Source: GCA-2862585 sp036340235
GTDB taxonomy: Bacteria; Bacteroidota; Bacteroidia; Flavobacteriales; UBA7312
Reading direction: 5' to 3'
Length of the DNA: 60,086 bases
Assembly: GCA_036340235.1 (NCBI GenBank)
Contig: JAYYZE010000006.1
Location: forward strand, 1 to 60,086
Below the pieces are notes generated by a model, which searched no databases, was not told the origin of the DNA, and saw only the letters and a list, made by a program, of their open reading frames with translations. Made by a program: the position numbers and the translations under genes. Positions 8,843 to 17,467 of this stretch are shown here, piece by piece. Position 1 is the stretch's first letter. The number at the start of each line of letters is the position of its first letter.

Positions 8843-9166
8843 ATGTCAAAATTACACATTAAAAAAGGAGATACCGTTAAGGTAATTGCTGGAAATTCCA
8901 AGGGACAGGAAGGTAAGGTTGTAGAAATGCATATTTCTAATAATAGGGCACTTGTTGAAGGAGTCAACATGGTTTCCAAGCATACAAAGCCAAATGCTGC
9001 TAGTCCACAAGGTGGAATTGTTAAGCAAGAAGCACCAATACACATATCTAATCTAATGTTGATTGACCCAAAATCTGGTGAAGCAACACGTATTGGTAGA
9101 AAAATTGATGAAAAATCAGGAAAATTAACACGTTATTCAAAAAAAACAGGGGAGGTAATTAAATAA
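8843..9166 (+). CDS. rplX: 50S ribosomal protein L24
   Basis: L24 is a KOW-domain protein that initiates 50S assembly. The 107-aa sequence has the KOW core KKGDTVKVIAGNSKGQEGKV at its start and the NMVSKHTKP and GGIVKQEAPIHISN segments. The stop overlaps the rplE start by one base (TAATG). Confidence 0.97.
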   Translation: MSKLHIKKGDTVKVIAGNSKGQEGKVVEMHISNNRALVEGVNMVSKHTKPNAASPQGGIVKQEAPIHISNLMLIDPKSGEATRIGRKIDEKSGKLTRYSKKTGEVIK

Positions 9167-9711
9167 TGTATACGCCAAGGTTAAAATCAAAGTATTCTGA
9201 AGAAATTGTAGGAAATTTACAAGAAAAATACTCCTATAAATCTATCATGCAGGTGCCAAAATTGCTTAAGATTTGTTTAAATCAAGGGTTAGGCGATGCT
9301 GTTACTGACAAAAAGATGGTTGAACAGGCATGTGACGAAATGACGCTTATTACCGGTCAGAAAGCAGTAGCTACAAAATCTAAGAAAGACATTTCTAATT
9401 TCAAATTACGAAAAGGAATGCCAATTGGTGCCAGAGTAACCTTGCGTGGTGATAAAATGTACGAGTTTCTTGATCGACTTATTACATCTTCTCTTCCAAG
9501 AGTTCGTGACTTCAGAGGCATAAATGCCAAAGGGTTTGATGGAAGAGGAAATTACAACCTAGGTATTAAGGAACAAATCATATTTCCTGAAATCAACATA
9601 GACAAAGTCAACAAAATCACTGGTATGGATATCACATTCGTTACTAGTGCAAATACTGACGATGAAGCAAAAAGTTTATTAACCGAATTTGGTTTACCAT
9701 TTAAAAAATAA
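9166..9711 (+). CDS. rplE: 50S ribosomal protein L5
   Basis: L5 binds 5S rRNA and forms part of the central protuberance. The 181-aa product has the conserved segments GLGDAVTDKKM, TGQKAVATKSKKDISNFKLR, MYEFLDRLITSSLPRVRDFRG and the IFPEINIDK motif. Length and order are canonical. The start is fixed by overlap with the rplX stop. Confidence 0.98.
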   Translation: MYTPRLKSKYSEEIVGNLQEKYSYKSIMQVPKLLKICLNQGLGDAVTDKKMVEQACDEMTLITGQKAVATKSKKDISNFKLRKGMPIGARVTLRGDKMYEFLDRLITSSLPRVRDFRGINAKGFDGRGNYNLGIKEQIIFPEINIDKVNKITGMDITFVTSANTDDEAKSLLTEFGLPFKK

Positions 9712-9715
9712 AGAC

Positions 9716-9985
9716 ATGGCAAAAGAATCAATGAAAGCAAGAGAAGTTAAACGTCAGAAGCTAGTTGACAAGTATGCTGAAAAAAGAGCCGCTTTGAAAG
9801 CTGCTGGTGATTATGAAGGTTTGCAAAAACTTCCAAAAAATGCTTCACCAGTACGCTTACACAACAGATGTAAAATCACAGGACGACCAAAAGGATACAT
9901 GAGGCAATTTGGAATTTCAAGAGTCACTTTTAGAGAAATGGCTAATAATGGACTCATTCCTGGAGTAAAAAAAGCAAGTTGGTAA
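9716..9985 (+). CDS. rpsN: 30S ribosomal protein S14 (zinc-free form)
   Basis: The ATG at 9716 gives 89 aa beginning MAKESMKAREVKRQKL. A longer frame from 9689 would overlap rplE and is rejected. The RLHNRCKITGRPKGYMRQFGISR segment is the S14 signature. The short zinc-binding form of S14 has four cysteines; this longer version has only one, so it is the C-minus, zinc-independent type. It assembles late into the 30S head. Confidence 0.97.
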   Translation: MAKESMKAREVKRQKLVDKYAEKRAALKAAGDYEGLQKLPKNASPVRLHNRCKITGRPKGYMRQFGISRVTFREMANNGLIPGVKKASW

Positions 9986-10006
9986 TTTTACAATAACTAT
10001 AAAAAA

Positions 10007-10399
10007 ATGAACACAGATCCAATAGCAGACTATTTAACCCGCATCAGAAATGCCGCTAAAGCAGGACACAAAGTTGTAAATATACCTGCCTCAAATACCA
10101 AAAAGGAAATGACCAAAATCCTTAAGGACAAAGGTTACATTTTAAATTACAAATTTGAAGAAGATAACAAACAAGGAAATATCAAAATAGCACTAAAATA
10201 CAATGGCTCAGTATCTGCCATTGAAAAGTTACAACGTATAAGTAAGCCTGGACTTAGAAAGTATGCCAACAACCAAACAATGCCACGCGTATTAAATGGA
10301 CTAGGCATCGCCATACTTTCTACCTCCAAAGGAGTTATGACCGACAAAGAGGCAAAGCGACTTAATGTTGGTGGTGAAGTACTATGCTATGTGTATTAA
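10007..10399 (+). CDS. rpsH: 30S ribosomal protein S8
   Basis: S8 is a primary binder of the central 16S domain and in E. coli a translational repressor of the spc operon. The 130-aa sequence begins MNTDPIADYLTRIRNA and ends with the signature GLGIAILSTSKGVMTDKEA followed by GGEVLCYVY. Whether it acts as a repressor here is not visible in the DNA. Confidence 0.97.
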   Translation: MNTDPIADYLTRIRNAAKAGHKVVNIPASNTKKEMTKILKDKGYILNYKFEEDNKQGNIKIALKYNGSVSAIEKLQRISKPGLRKYANNQTMPRVLNGLGIAILSTSKGVMTDKEAKRLNVGGEVLCYVY

Positions 10400-10417
10400 T
10401 TTAACAAAGACCGAATA

Positions 10418-10972
10418 ATGTCAAGAATAGGAAATAATCCGATTAATATCCCACAAGGTGTTACCATAACTGTAGATGGTAATAATACTGTATTTGTAAA
10501 AGGAAAGCTTGGTGAACTATCAAAGTCATTTCACCCTGATATTAAAGTTAATCTAAATGAAACAACCGCCACAGTAAGTCGACCTTCTGATAGCAAAGAG
10601 CACAAATCATTTCACGGATTAACAAGAGCTTTGCTAAATAATATGGTCATTGGGGTTAACGAAGGATTTAAAAAGCAACTTGAGCTTGTTGGTGTTGGGT
10701 ACAGGGCCAGTAATTCAGGACAAAAGCTTGAATTAGCACTGGGATTTTCTCACAATGTAATTTTTGAAATACCAGCAGAAGTTAAAATAGAAACACAGTC
10801 TGAAAAAGGACAAAATCCTATCATCACACTATCCTCTATTGATAATCAACTTCTAGGAATTATCGCAGCTAAAATTCGTTCGTTAAGAAAACCGGAACCA
10901 TACAAAGGAAAAGGTATCAAATTCGTTGGGGAACAACTAAGAAGAAAAGCTGGTAAAACTGCTGCTAAATAA
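10418..10972 (+). CDS. rplF: 50S ribosomal protein L6
   Basis: L6 lies near the sarcin-ricin loop. The 184-aa protein starts MSRIGNNPINIPQGV and has the two repeated alpha/beta domains, with the C-terminal signature KPEPYKGKGIKFVGEQLRRKAGK. It lies 18 bp after rpsH and 17 bp before rplR. Confidence 0.98.
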   Translation: MSRIGNNPINIPQGVTITVDGNNTVFVKGKLGELSKSFHPDIKVNLNETTATVSRPSDSKEHKSFHGLTRALLNNMVIGVNEGFKKQLELVGVGYRASNSGQKLELALGFSHNVIFEIPAEVKIETQSEKGQNPIITLSSIDNQLLGIIAAKIRSLRKPEPYKGKGIKFVGEQLRRKAGKTAAK

Positions 10973-10989
10973 CATATAACACTACAATC

Positions 10990-11331
10990 ATGGCGTTTTC
11001 AAAAGAATCTAGAAGAAATAAAATTAGAAAAAGAATAAGAGCAAAACTTTCAGGTACAGCAGATATTCCACGCTTGGCTGTTTTTAGAAGTAATAAAGAA
11101 ATTTATGCTCAGCTAATAGATGATGTTGGTGGAAAAACACTTGCATCTGCTTCATCAAAGGATATTGAAGGTACAAAAATTGATCAAGCTACTCAGGTTG
11201 GCAAACTAATTTCTGAGAAAAGTCAAGCTGCAGGTATCAAAACAGTTGTCTTTGATAGAGGTGGATATTTATACCACGGACGAATAAAAGCATTAGCAGA
11301 AGGGGCTAGAGAATCTGGATTAAAATTTTAA
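10990..11331 (+). CDS. rplR: 50S ribosomal protein L18
   Basis: L18 binds 5S rRNA with L5. The 113-aa product has a basic N-terminus rich in Arg and Lys, the core PRLAVFRSNKEIYAQLIDD, and the C-terminal signature VVFDRGGYLYHGRIKALAEG. Length and position between rplF and rpsE are canonical. Confidence 0.97.
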   Translation: MAFSKESRRNKIRKRIRAKLSGTADIPRLAVFRSNKEIYAQLIDDVGGKTLASASSKDIEGTKIDQATQVGKLISEKSQAAGIKTVVFDRGGYLYHGRIKALAEGARESGLKF

Positions 11332-11341
11332 GCAACAATAT

Positions 11342-11854
11342 ATGTCTAATTTAAGTAGAATAAAATCAACCGACATAGAGTTAAAAGACAAACTTGTTTC
11401 TATCAAAAAAGTTACTAAGGTCACAAAAGGTGGTCGAACGTTTAGTTTTTCAGCAATAGTTGTTGTTGGTGATGGTAATGGGGTTGTCGGTCATGGCTTA
11501 GGCAAGTCACAAGAGGTGACAGTAGCAATTAGCAAAGCCATCGAATCAGCCAAGAAAAATCTTGTCAAAGTGGCTGTTCATAAAGGGACCATACCTCATG
11601 AGCAGGAGGCCAAGTATTCTGGTTCGCAAGTGCTTATTAAGCCCGCATCAAATGGTACCGGGGTTAAAGCTGGTGGAGCGATGCGTGCAGTTCTCGAAAG
11701 TGCTGGCATTCAAGATGTACTAGCAAAATCTAAAGGTTCTTCAAACCCTCACAATCTTGTCAAGGCTACCATGAAAGCACTTGAGTCTCTTAGAAGTCCA
11801 AGTCAGGTTGCCAATCAAAGAGGTGTGAAATTAGAAACAGTTTTTAACGGTTAA
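11342..11854 (+). CDS. rpsE: 30S ribosomal protein S5
   Basis: S5 influences decoding accuracy and lines the mRNA path. The 170-aa sequence contains the double-stranded RNA-binding core LVSIKKVTKVTKGGRTFSF, the GNGVVGHGLGKSQEV loop and the GTGVKAGGAMRAVLESAGI segment. It is complete and in standard order. Confidence 0.98.
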   Translation: MSNLSRIKSTDIELKDKLVSIKKVTKVTKGGRTFSFSAIVVVGDGNGVVGHGLGKSQEVTVAISKAIESAKKNLVKVAVHKGTIPHEQEAKYSGSQVLIKPASNGTGVKAGGAMRAVLESAGIQDVLAKSKGSSNPHNLVKATMKALESLRSPSQVANQRGVKLETVFNG

Positions 11855-11864
11855 TATTAAACTG

Positions 11865-12047
11865 ATGGCTAAAATTAAAGTAACACAAGTAAAAAGTAAA
11901 ATCGGCAGACCCGAAAGACAAAAGAGGACAATTGCGGCTTTAGGTCTAAAAAAAATTAATCATACCGTAGAACATGAAGCATCACCGCAAGTCTTAGGAA
12001 TGGTAAAACAAGTTGCCCATTTATTAAAAGTAGAAGAAGTTAAATAA
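11865..12047 (+). CDS. rpmD: 50S ribosomal protein L30
   Basis: The 60-aa protein has the L30 pattern KIKVTQVKSKIGRPERQKRT followed by LGLKKINHTVEHEASPQVLG. It lies between rpsE and rplO as expected. L30 is peripheral and absent from some bacteria; here the gene is intact. Confidence 0.96.
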   Translation: MAKIKVTQVKSKIGRPERQKRTIAALGLKKINHTVEHEASPQVLGMVKQVAHLLKVEEVK

Positions 12048-12061
12048 GTTAAAATAAAACA

Positions 12062-12511
12062 ATGGATTTAAGTAATTTAACACCAGCAAAAGGGTCTATA
12101 AAGAACAAGAAACGAATCGCTCGTGGTGAAGGTTCAAAAAAGGGAGGAACATCCACCAGGGGACATAAAGGAGCTAAATCACGCTCTGGTTACTCTAAGA
12201 AAGTTGGATTTGAAGGAGGTCAGATGCCACTTCAAAGACGCGTACCAAAATTTGGATTTACAAACCCAAATAGAAAAGAATTTAGAGGGATCAACCTTCA
12301 CACACTTCAAACCCTTGTTGACAACAAGAAGATCAAAGATAAAGTAGACTTAGAAGCATTAATATCTAACGGTCTTGCTCACAAGAACGATTTAGTAAAA
12401 ATATTAGGCAGAGGTGAGCTTAAAGCAAAGCTAGATATTACTGTTCATAGCTTTTCGGCAAGCGCAAAGTCAGCCATTGAGTCCGCAGGTGGTACAGCCA
12501 CTAAATTGTAA
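12062..12511 (+). CDS. rplO: 50S ribosomal protein L15
   Basis: L15 is a late-assembly 50S protein. The 149-aa product starts MDLSNLTPAKGSIKNKKRI, has the long basic glycine-rich N-terminal extension (GEGSKKGGTSTRGHKGAKSR) that threads into rRNA, and the GGQMPLQRRVPKFGF signature. A second open frame within it (12123-12347) is a shadow. secY follows after 9 bp. Confidence 0.97.
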   Translation: MDLSNLTPAKGSIKNKKRIARGEGSKKGGTSTRGHKGAKSRSGYSKKVGFEGGQMPLQRRVPKFGFTNPNRKEFRGINLHTLQTLVDNKKIKDKVDLEALISNGLAHKNDLVKILGRGELKAKLDITVHSFSASAKSAIESAGGTATKL

Positions 12512-12520
12512 TAATTTGTT

Positions 12521-13906
12521 ATGAAGAATTTAATAAACACATTAAAGAATATCTGGAAAATTGAGGAACTAAGAACTCGAATCATTGTTACTTTGGGTTT
12601 CACCCTTATTTACAGACTTGGTGCTCAAGTGCCACTTCCCGGTATTGATGCTGGTGTTTTAGCTGCTGCCAATGAAGCTAGTGGCGGTCCAGATGGTCTC
12701 TTAGGTCTATTAAATCTTTTTACTGGAGGAGCCTTTGCCCAAGCGTCCATATTTGCATTAGGTATTATGCCGTACATCTCTGCTTCAATTGTTATACAGT
12801 TGATGGGTGTAGCCGTTCCCTATTTTCAGAAACTTCAAAGAGAGGGTGAGAGCGGAAGAAGAAAAATTAATAATATCACTCGTTACCTAACAATATTGAT
12901 TACTGGTTTCCAAGCTCCAGGTTTTATTTCTAACCTTAAAAGTCAATGGCTAAACAAACCCATTGAGCTTGCCGATGGTACCATTGGATATGTTTTTGTA
13001 AATAATGAAGCTACTTTTTTCTTTTCGCTAATGTCAGTTATTGTACTTGTTACAGGAACAATGTTTGTTATGTGGCTTGGTGAAAAGATAACCGATAGAG
13101 GCATTGGAAATGGAATTTCATTGATAATAATGATCGGTATAATAGCAGCCCTACCAGGCTCACTATTCGCGGAGTTTGCTGCTTCTCTAGAAAGCCAAGG
13201 AGGAGGTCTTGTTATTTTCTTGATTGAAATACTAGCACTTTTATTGGTTATACTTGTTAGCATATTACTTGTACAAGGTACCCGCAGAATACCAGTCAAT
13301 TTTGCAAAAAGAGTAGTTGGAAACAAGCAGTATGGAGGCGTCAGACAATACATACCTCTCAAAGTTAATGCATCAGGTGTAATGCCCATCATATTTGCTC
13401 AGGCCATTATGTTCGTGCCTATTACTTTAGTTGGTTTTTCAGAGTCTGAAGCACTACAAGGTTTTGCTGCTGCATTTACTGATTTTGCTGGTTTTTGGTA
13501 TAATCTTGTATTCTTCTTTATGATAGTTATTTTTACCTATTTCTATACAGCCATTACAGTTAATCCAAAACAAATGGCCGATGATATGAAGAAAAATGGT
13601 GGTTTTATACCTGGTGTCAAGCCTGGTCGTAAGACTGCAGAATTTTTGGATGATGCAATGTCAAAAATCACATTACCAGGTTCCTTATTCTTAGCATTTG
13701 TTGCCATTCTTCCAGCATTTGCTATGCAATTTGGTGTTAATCAAGGATTCGCGCAGTTTTATGGTGGAACCTCCTTGTTAATTATGGTGGGTGTTGTGCT
13801 GGATACTCTTCAGCAAATAGAAAGTCACTTGTTAATGCGTCATTATGATGGATTGACAAGTACAGGAAGGATAAAAGGAAAATCATCAGGAATGATGGGT
13901 CAATAA
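12521..13906 (+). CDS. secY: Preprotein translocase channel subunit SecY
   Basis: SecY forms the membrane channel of the general secretion machine. The 461-aa protein has about ten hydrophobic membrane spans. Family motifs are present: YRLGAQVPLPGID near the start, the plug-region glycines, GERSGRR-like EGESGRRKINNITRY, and GVRQYIPLKVNASGVMP in the large cytosolic loop. Placement after rplO is universal. It would export the Sec-dependent T9SS clients seen elsewhere in the window. No adk lies downstream; map does. Confidence 0.98.
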   Translation: MKNLINTLKNIWKIEELRTRIIVTLGFTLIYRLGAQVPLPGIDAGVLAAANEASGGPDGLLGLLNLFTGGAFAQASIFALGIMPYISASIVIQLMGVAVPYFQKLQREGESGRRKINNITRYLTILITGFQAPGFISNLKSQWLNKPIELADGTIGYVFVNNEATFFFSLMSVIVLVTGTMFVMWLGEKITDRGIGNGISLIIMIGIIAALPGSLFAEFAASLESQGGGLVIFLIEILALLLVILVSILLVQGTRRIPVNFAKRVVGNKQYGGVRQYIPLKVNASGVMPIIFAQAIMFVPITLVGFSESEALQGFAAAFTDFAGFWYNLVFFFMIVIFTYFYTAITVNPKQMADDMKKNGGFIPGVKPGRKTAEFLDDAMSKITLPGSLFLAFVAILPAFAMQFGVNQGFAQFYGGTSLLIMVGVVLDTLQQIESHLLMRHYDGLTSTGRIKGKSSGMMGQ

Positions 13907-13916
13907 TACGGATTCG

Positions 13917-14693
13917 ATGATCTTTTTGAAGACAGATGAGGAAGTAGAATTGATAAGAAAAAGTTCTTTACTTGTTGCAAAGGTACACGCCGAAATGGCT
14001 AAAATGATCAAACCAGGTGTGACAACTCTCGAGTTGGATGCATTTGCTGAAGAATTCATTTGCGATTTTGGTGGGGTTCCGGCTTTTAAGGGGTATAATG
14101 GGTTTCCAAATACACTTTGTATGTCACCAGACAACCAAGTCGTTCATGGTATTCCAAATAATAACCCACTAGAAAATGGATCGATTTTATCAATCGATTG
14201 TGGTGTTTTAATGAATGATTATTATGGAGATTCTGCATACACCTACGCAGTGGGAGAAATCAACCAAGAAAAACAAAATCTGCTGGATGTCACAAAGCAG
14301 TGTTTGTTAATTGGAATTGAACAGGCCGTAGTAGGAAACAGAGTGGGAGACATAAGCCATGCCATACAACATCACGCTGAAGCATATGACTATGGCGTTG
14401 TAAGAGAGTTAGTTGGTCATGGAATAGGCACCAGTTTACATGAAAGCCCGGAAGTACCAAATTATGGTATAAGAGGTCGAGGCCCAAAATTACAAAATGG
14501 TTTAGTTATTGCAATAGAACCAATGATTAACATGGGAGTAAAACAGATTCGACAGCATTCAGACGGATGGACAATTACGACTGCTGACAATAAACCCTCT
14601 GCTCATTTTGAGCACACCGTAGTGGTAAGACAAGGAAAAGCCGATGTATTATCAAGTTTTGAATGGATAGAACAAGAACTGAATAACAAATAA
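13917..14693 (+). CDS. map: Methionine aminopeptidase, type I
   Basis: This enzyme removes the initiator Met from nascent proteins. The 258-aa sequence has the metal ligands of the family: Asp in SIDCG, Asp in YYGDSAYT, His in GHGIGTSLHE, Glu in AIEPM and Glu in FEHTVVV. It lacks an N-terminal zinc-finger extension, so it is a plain type I enzyme. It is embedded in the ribosomal operon, 10 bp after secY, with infA starting 1 bp after its stop. Confidence 0.97.
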   Translation: MIFLKTDEEVELIRKSSLLVAKVHAEMAKMIKPGVTTLELDAFAEEFICDFGGVPAFKGYNGFPNTLCMSPDNQVVHGIPNNNPLENGSILSIDCGVLMNDYYGDSAYTYAVGEINQEKQNLLDVTKQCLLIGIEQAVVGNRVGDISHAIQHHAEAYDYGVVRELVGHGIGTSLHESPEVPNYGIRGRGPKLQNGLVIAIEPMINMGVKQIRQHSDGWTITTADNKPSAHFEHTVVVRQGKADVLSSFEWIEQELNNK

Positions 14694-14694
14694 A

Positions 14695-14910
14695 ATGGCC
14701 AAACAGGCACACATAGAACAAGACGGAGTTATAACTCAAGCACTTTCAAATGCAATGTTTAGAGTAGAGCTTGAAAATGGGCATATTATCACGGCACATA
14801 TATCCGGAAAAATGCGAAAGTTTTACATAAAACTTTTACCAGGAGATAAAGTAAAACTTGAAATGTCTCCTTATGATTTAACAAAAGGAAGAATAACTTA
14901 CAGATACTAA
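14695..14910 (+). CDS. infA: Translation initiation factor IF-1
   Basis: IF-1 is a single OB-fold that occupies the ribosomal A site during initiation. The 71-aa product has the typical MAKQAHIEQDGVITQALSNA start, HISGKMRK loop and LLPGDKVKLEMSPYDLTKGRI end. It is the usual length and is packed between map and rpmJ. Confidence 0.97.
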   Translation: MAKQAHIEQDGVITQALSNAMFRVELENGHIITAHISGKMRKFYIKLLPGDKVKLEMSPYDLTKGRITYRY

Positions 14911-14915
14911 AACAA

Positions 14916-15032
14916 ATGAAAGTAAGAGCATCACTAAAGAAAAGAAGCGAGGACTGTAAAATAGTACGTCGAAAAGGTCGCTTGTACATAATAAATAAAA
15001 AGAACCCAAAGTTTAAACAACGTCAAGGTTAA
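14916..15032 (+). CDS. rpmJ: 50S ribosomal protein L36 (zinc-free form)
   Basis: A 38-aa frame starting MKVRASLKKRSEDCK and ending NPKFKQRQG is clearly L36. In the zinc-binding form, three Cys and one His (near residues 11, 14, 27 and 32) hold a metal ion. Here only Cys14 remains; the others are Ser, Asn and Phe. This is therefore the C-minus form. It lies 5 bp after infA and 16 bp before rpsM. Confidence 0.96.
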   Translation: MKVRASLKKRSEDCKIVRRKGRLYIINKKNPKFKQRQG

Positions 15033-15048
15033 CAAAATAGAAAAGTAA

Positions 15049-15426
15049 ATGGCTAGAATTGCAGGTATAGATTTACCAAAAAATAAAAGAGGGGTTATAG
15101 GCTTAACCTACATATTTGGAATTGGCTCCAGTGTAGCCAAACACATATTAGATAAGGCCGGTATTGACCACAATGTCAAAGTTCAGGATTGGAACGATAA
15201 ACAACTTTCAGATATTCGCCAAATAATTGGAGACGATATAAAAGTAGAAGGTGAACTTCGTTCCGAAATCCAAATGAACATAAAACGACTTATGGATATT
15301 GGTAGCAACAGAGGTATTAGACATCGATCTGGTTTACCACTAAGAGGTCAACGCACCAAAAATAATTCTAGAACTCGAAAAGGAAGAAGAAAAACAGTTG
15401 CAAACAAGAAAAAAGCAACCAAATAA
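15049..15426 (+). CDS. rpsM: 30S ribosomal protein S13
   Basis: S13 is a head protein bridging to the 50S subunit. The 125-aa protein begins MARIAGIDLPKNKRGVIGLT and ends in the basic RHRSGLPLRGQRTKNNSRTRK signature. It opens the alpha-operon section, in the standard order rpsM-rpsK-rpsD-rpoA-rplQ. Confidence 0.98.
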   Translation: MARIAGIDLPKNKRGVIGLTYIFGIGSSVAKHILDKAGIDHNVKVQDWNDKQLSDIRQIIGDDIKVEGELRSEIQMNIKRLMDIGSNRGIRHRSGLPLRGQRTKNNSRTRKGRRKTVANKKKATK

Positions 15427-15436
15427 TAACTGAAAT

Positions 15437-15820
15437 ATGGCTAAATCAAATCAGAAAAAAAGAACTGTCAAGGTAGAAGCTTTCGGACAAGCCCACATAC
15501 AGGCGACATTTAACAATATCATTATCTCTCTAACAAATAACCAGGGACAAGTAATATCTTGGTCATCTGCTGGTAAAATGGGCTTCAAAGGCTCTAAGAA
15601 GAATACGCCATATGCCGCTCAAACTGCTGCTGAGGATTGCGCTACAAAAGCATACGAAGCTGGTTTGAGAAAAGTGAAAGTGTTTGTAAAAGGCCCCGGT
15701 GCTGGTCGTGAATCGGCCATCAGAACACTACACAACACTGGCATAGTCGTTACAGAAATCGTGGACATAACACCGATTCCACACAATGGCTGTCGCCCAC
15801 CCAAAAGAAGAAGAGTATAA
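15437..15820 (+). CDS. rpsK: 30S ribosomal protein S11
   Basis: S11 lies on the 30S platform near the mRNA exit. The 127-aa sequence includes AHIQATFNNIIISLTN, GSKKNTPYAAQTAAEDCATKA and the C-terminal PHNGCRPPKRRRV signature. It lies 10 bp after rpsM and is full length. Confidence 0.98.
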   Translation: MAKSNQKKRTVKVEAFGQAHIQATFNNIIISLTNNQGQVISWSSAGKMGFKGSKKNTPYAAQTAAEDCATKAYEAGLRKVKVFVKGPGAGRESAIRTLHNTGIVVTEIVDITPIPHNGCRPPKRRRV

Positions 15821-15843
15821 TTTAATTGAAATAATTCATTAAT

Positions 15844-16446
15844 ATGGCTAGATATAGAGGTCCACAATCCAAAATTGCAAGACGATTCAACGAACCAATC
15901 TTCGGTCCAGACAAGGCTTTAGAAAGAAAAAGCTATGGTCCGGGTCAACACGGTAACAACAGAAGAGCTAAAAAGTCCGAATACGCTACTCAGTTAGCTG
16001 AGAAGCAAAAAGCTAAATACACCTACGGTATTCTGGAGAAGCAATTTTCAAATTTATTTAAGGAGGCATCCAGAAGAAAAGGTATTACTGGCGAGACATT
16101 ATTGCAACTTTGTGAAACCCGTCTTGACAACATTGTTTACCGACTTGGAATTGCACCCTCAAGAAGAGCAGCTAGACAATTAGTGACTCATCGTCATATA
16201 ACAGTTAACGGCACCATTGTCAATATTCCATCATACTCTTTGAATGTAGGTGATACGATAGCTGTAAGAGAAAAATCAAAATCCTTAGAGGTTATATCGA
16301 CCTCTTTATCCAATTCAACCGATAGATGTGAATACGTTGAATGGAATCCTGATCTCATGAATGGTAAGTTAACCGCTATTCCTCTCAGAGAGCAGATTTC
16401 AGAAAACATTAAAGAACAACTTATTGTTGAATTATATTCTAAATAA
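15844..16446 (+). CDS. rpsD: 30S ribosomal protein S4
   Basis: S4 nucleates 30S assembly. The 200-aa product begins MARYRGPQSKIARRF, with the SYGPGQHG motif and the S4 RNA-binding domain (LDNIVYRLGIAPSRRAARQLV). Its N-terminal part has no Cys cluster, so no zinc site. In E. coli S4 represses the alpha operon; nothing here shows whether that holds. Confidence 0.98.
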   Translation: MARYRGPQSKIARRFNEPIFGPDKALERKSYGPGQHGNNRRAKKSEYATQLAEKQKAKYTYGILEKQFSNLFKEASRRKGITGETLLQLCETRLDNIVYRLGIAPSRRAARQLVTHRHITVNGTIVNIPSYSLNVGDTIAVREKSKSLEVISTSLSNSTDRCEYVEWNPDLMNGKLTAIPLREQISENIKEQLIVELYSK

Positions 16447-16470
16447 TAATTTAATCAATCATTTTTTGAT

Positions 16471-17463
16471 ATGTCAATATTAGATTTTCAAAGACCAGAC
16501 AAAGTGTACATGATAGAATCGACCGATTCACATGGTAATTTTGAATTTAGACCTCTTGAACCTGGATACGGTCTTACTGTAGGTAATGCCCTCAGAAGAG
16601 TTTTGTTATCTTCTTTAGAAGGTTTCGCAATCACTTCTGTAAAAATTGAAGGTGTCGATCATGAATTTTCTTCAATTTCAGGAGTTGTAGAAGATGTTAC
16701 AGAAATAATCCTCAATCTAAAGCAAATTCGTCTCAAACAACAAATAGAAGATGAAAATTCTGAGAGAGTTATAGTGAAAATCAGCAATAAGGAGCAGTTT
16801 ACGGCTGGTGATATTGGGAAAAGCCTTGCGTCATTCCAAGTTCTAAATCCCGAATTAGTTATTTGTAACCTCGAAAAATCAGTAAGCTTAGAGTTAGAAC
16901 TTACTATAAACAAGGGTAGAGGTTATGTGCCATCTGAGATGAATAAAGTATCAACCGCTCCATTGGGAACGATATTCATAGACTCAATTTTTACTCCAAT
17001 AAAAAATGTAAAGTTCAGTGTTGAGAATTTTAGGGTAGAGCAAAAGACTGATTTTGAAAAGCTAGTTTTTGAAATCACCTCTGATGGTTCCATTCATCCA
17101 AAAGATGCCCTAACAGAGGGTGCTAAAATATTGATTCAACACTTTATGTTATTTGCCGATGAAAACCTAACTTTCGAGCAAACAGAGTCTGAAAGTGTGC
17201 ATGAATTTGATGAGGACACCCTACACATGCGACAGTTGCTAAAGACCAAGTTGGTAGATCTAGAACTTTCAGTAAGAGCTTTAAACTGTTTGAAAACTGC
17301 CGAGGTTGAAACACTAGGAGAGTTAGTTGCTTTTAATAAATCCGACTTGTTAAAGTTTAGAAACTTTGGGAAAAAGTCCTTAACAGAACTTGAAGAAATG
17401 GTAACGGTGAACGGTCTAAACTTTGGGATGGATATCGCCAAATATAATTTAGATAAGGAATAA
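16471..17463 (+). CDS. rpoA: RNA polymerase alpha subunit
   Basis: The 330-aa alpha subunit assembles RNA polymerase and touches promoter DNA and activators. The N-terminal domain has PLEPGYGLTVGNALRRVLLSS, the alpha-dimer signature. The C-terminal domain near 250-320 has the helix-hairpin-helix pattern LELSVRALNCLKTAEVETLGEL and FGKKSLTELEEMV. rplQ follows after 4 bp. Confidence 0.98.
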   Translation: MSILDFQRPDKVYMIESTDSHGNFEFRPLEPGYGLTVGNALRRVLLSSLEGFAITSVKIEGVDHEFSSISGVVEDVTEIILNLKQIRLKQQIEDENSERVIVKISNKEQFTAGDIGKSLASFQVLNPELVICNLEKSVSLELELTINKGRGYVPSEMNKVSTAPLGTIFIDSIFTPIKNVKFSVENFRVEQKTDFEKLVFEITSDGSIHPKDALTEGAKILIQHFMLFADENLTFEQTESESVHEFDEDTLHMRQLLKTKLVDLELSVRALNCLKTAEVETLGELVAFNKSDLLKFRNFGKKSLTELEEMVTVNGLNFGMDIAKYNLDKE

Positions 17464-17467
17464 TAAA

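Noticed and set aside
9689..9715. Upstream start for rpsN
   Set aside because: It overlaps rplE and precedes the conserved MAKESMKAREVKR start at 9716.
12123..12347. Second plus-strand frame inside rplO
   Set aside because: It is out of frame with rplO and encodes nothing recognisable.
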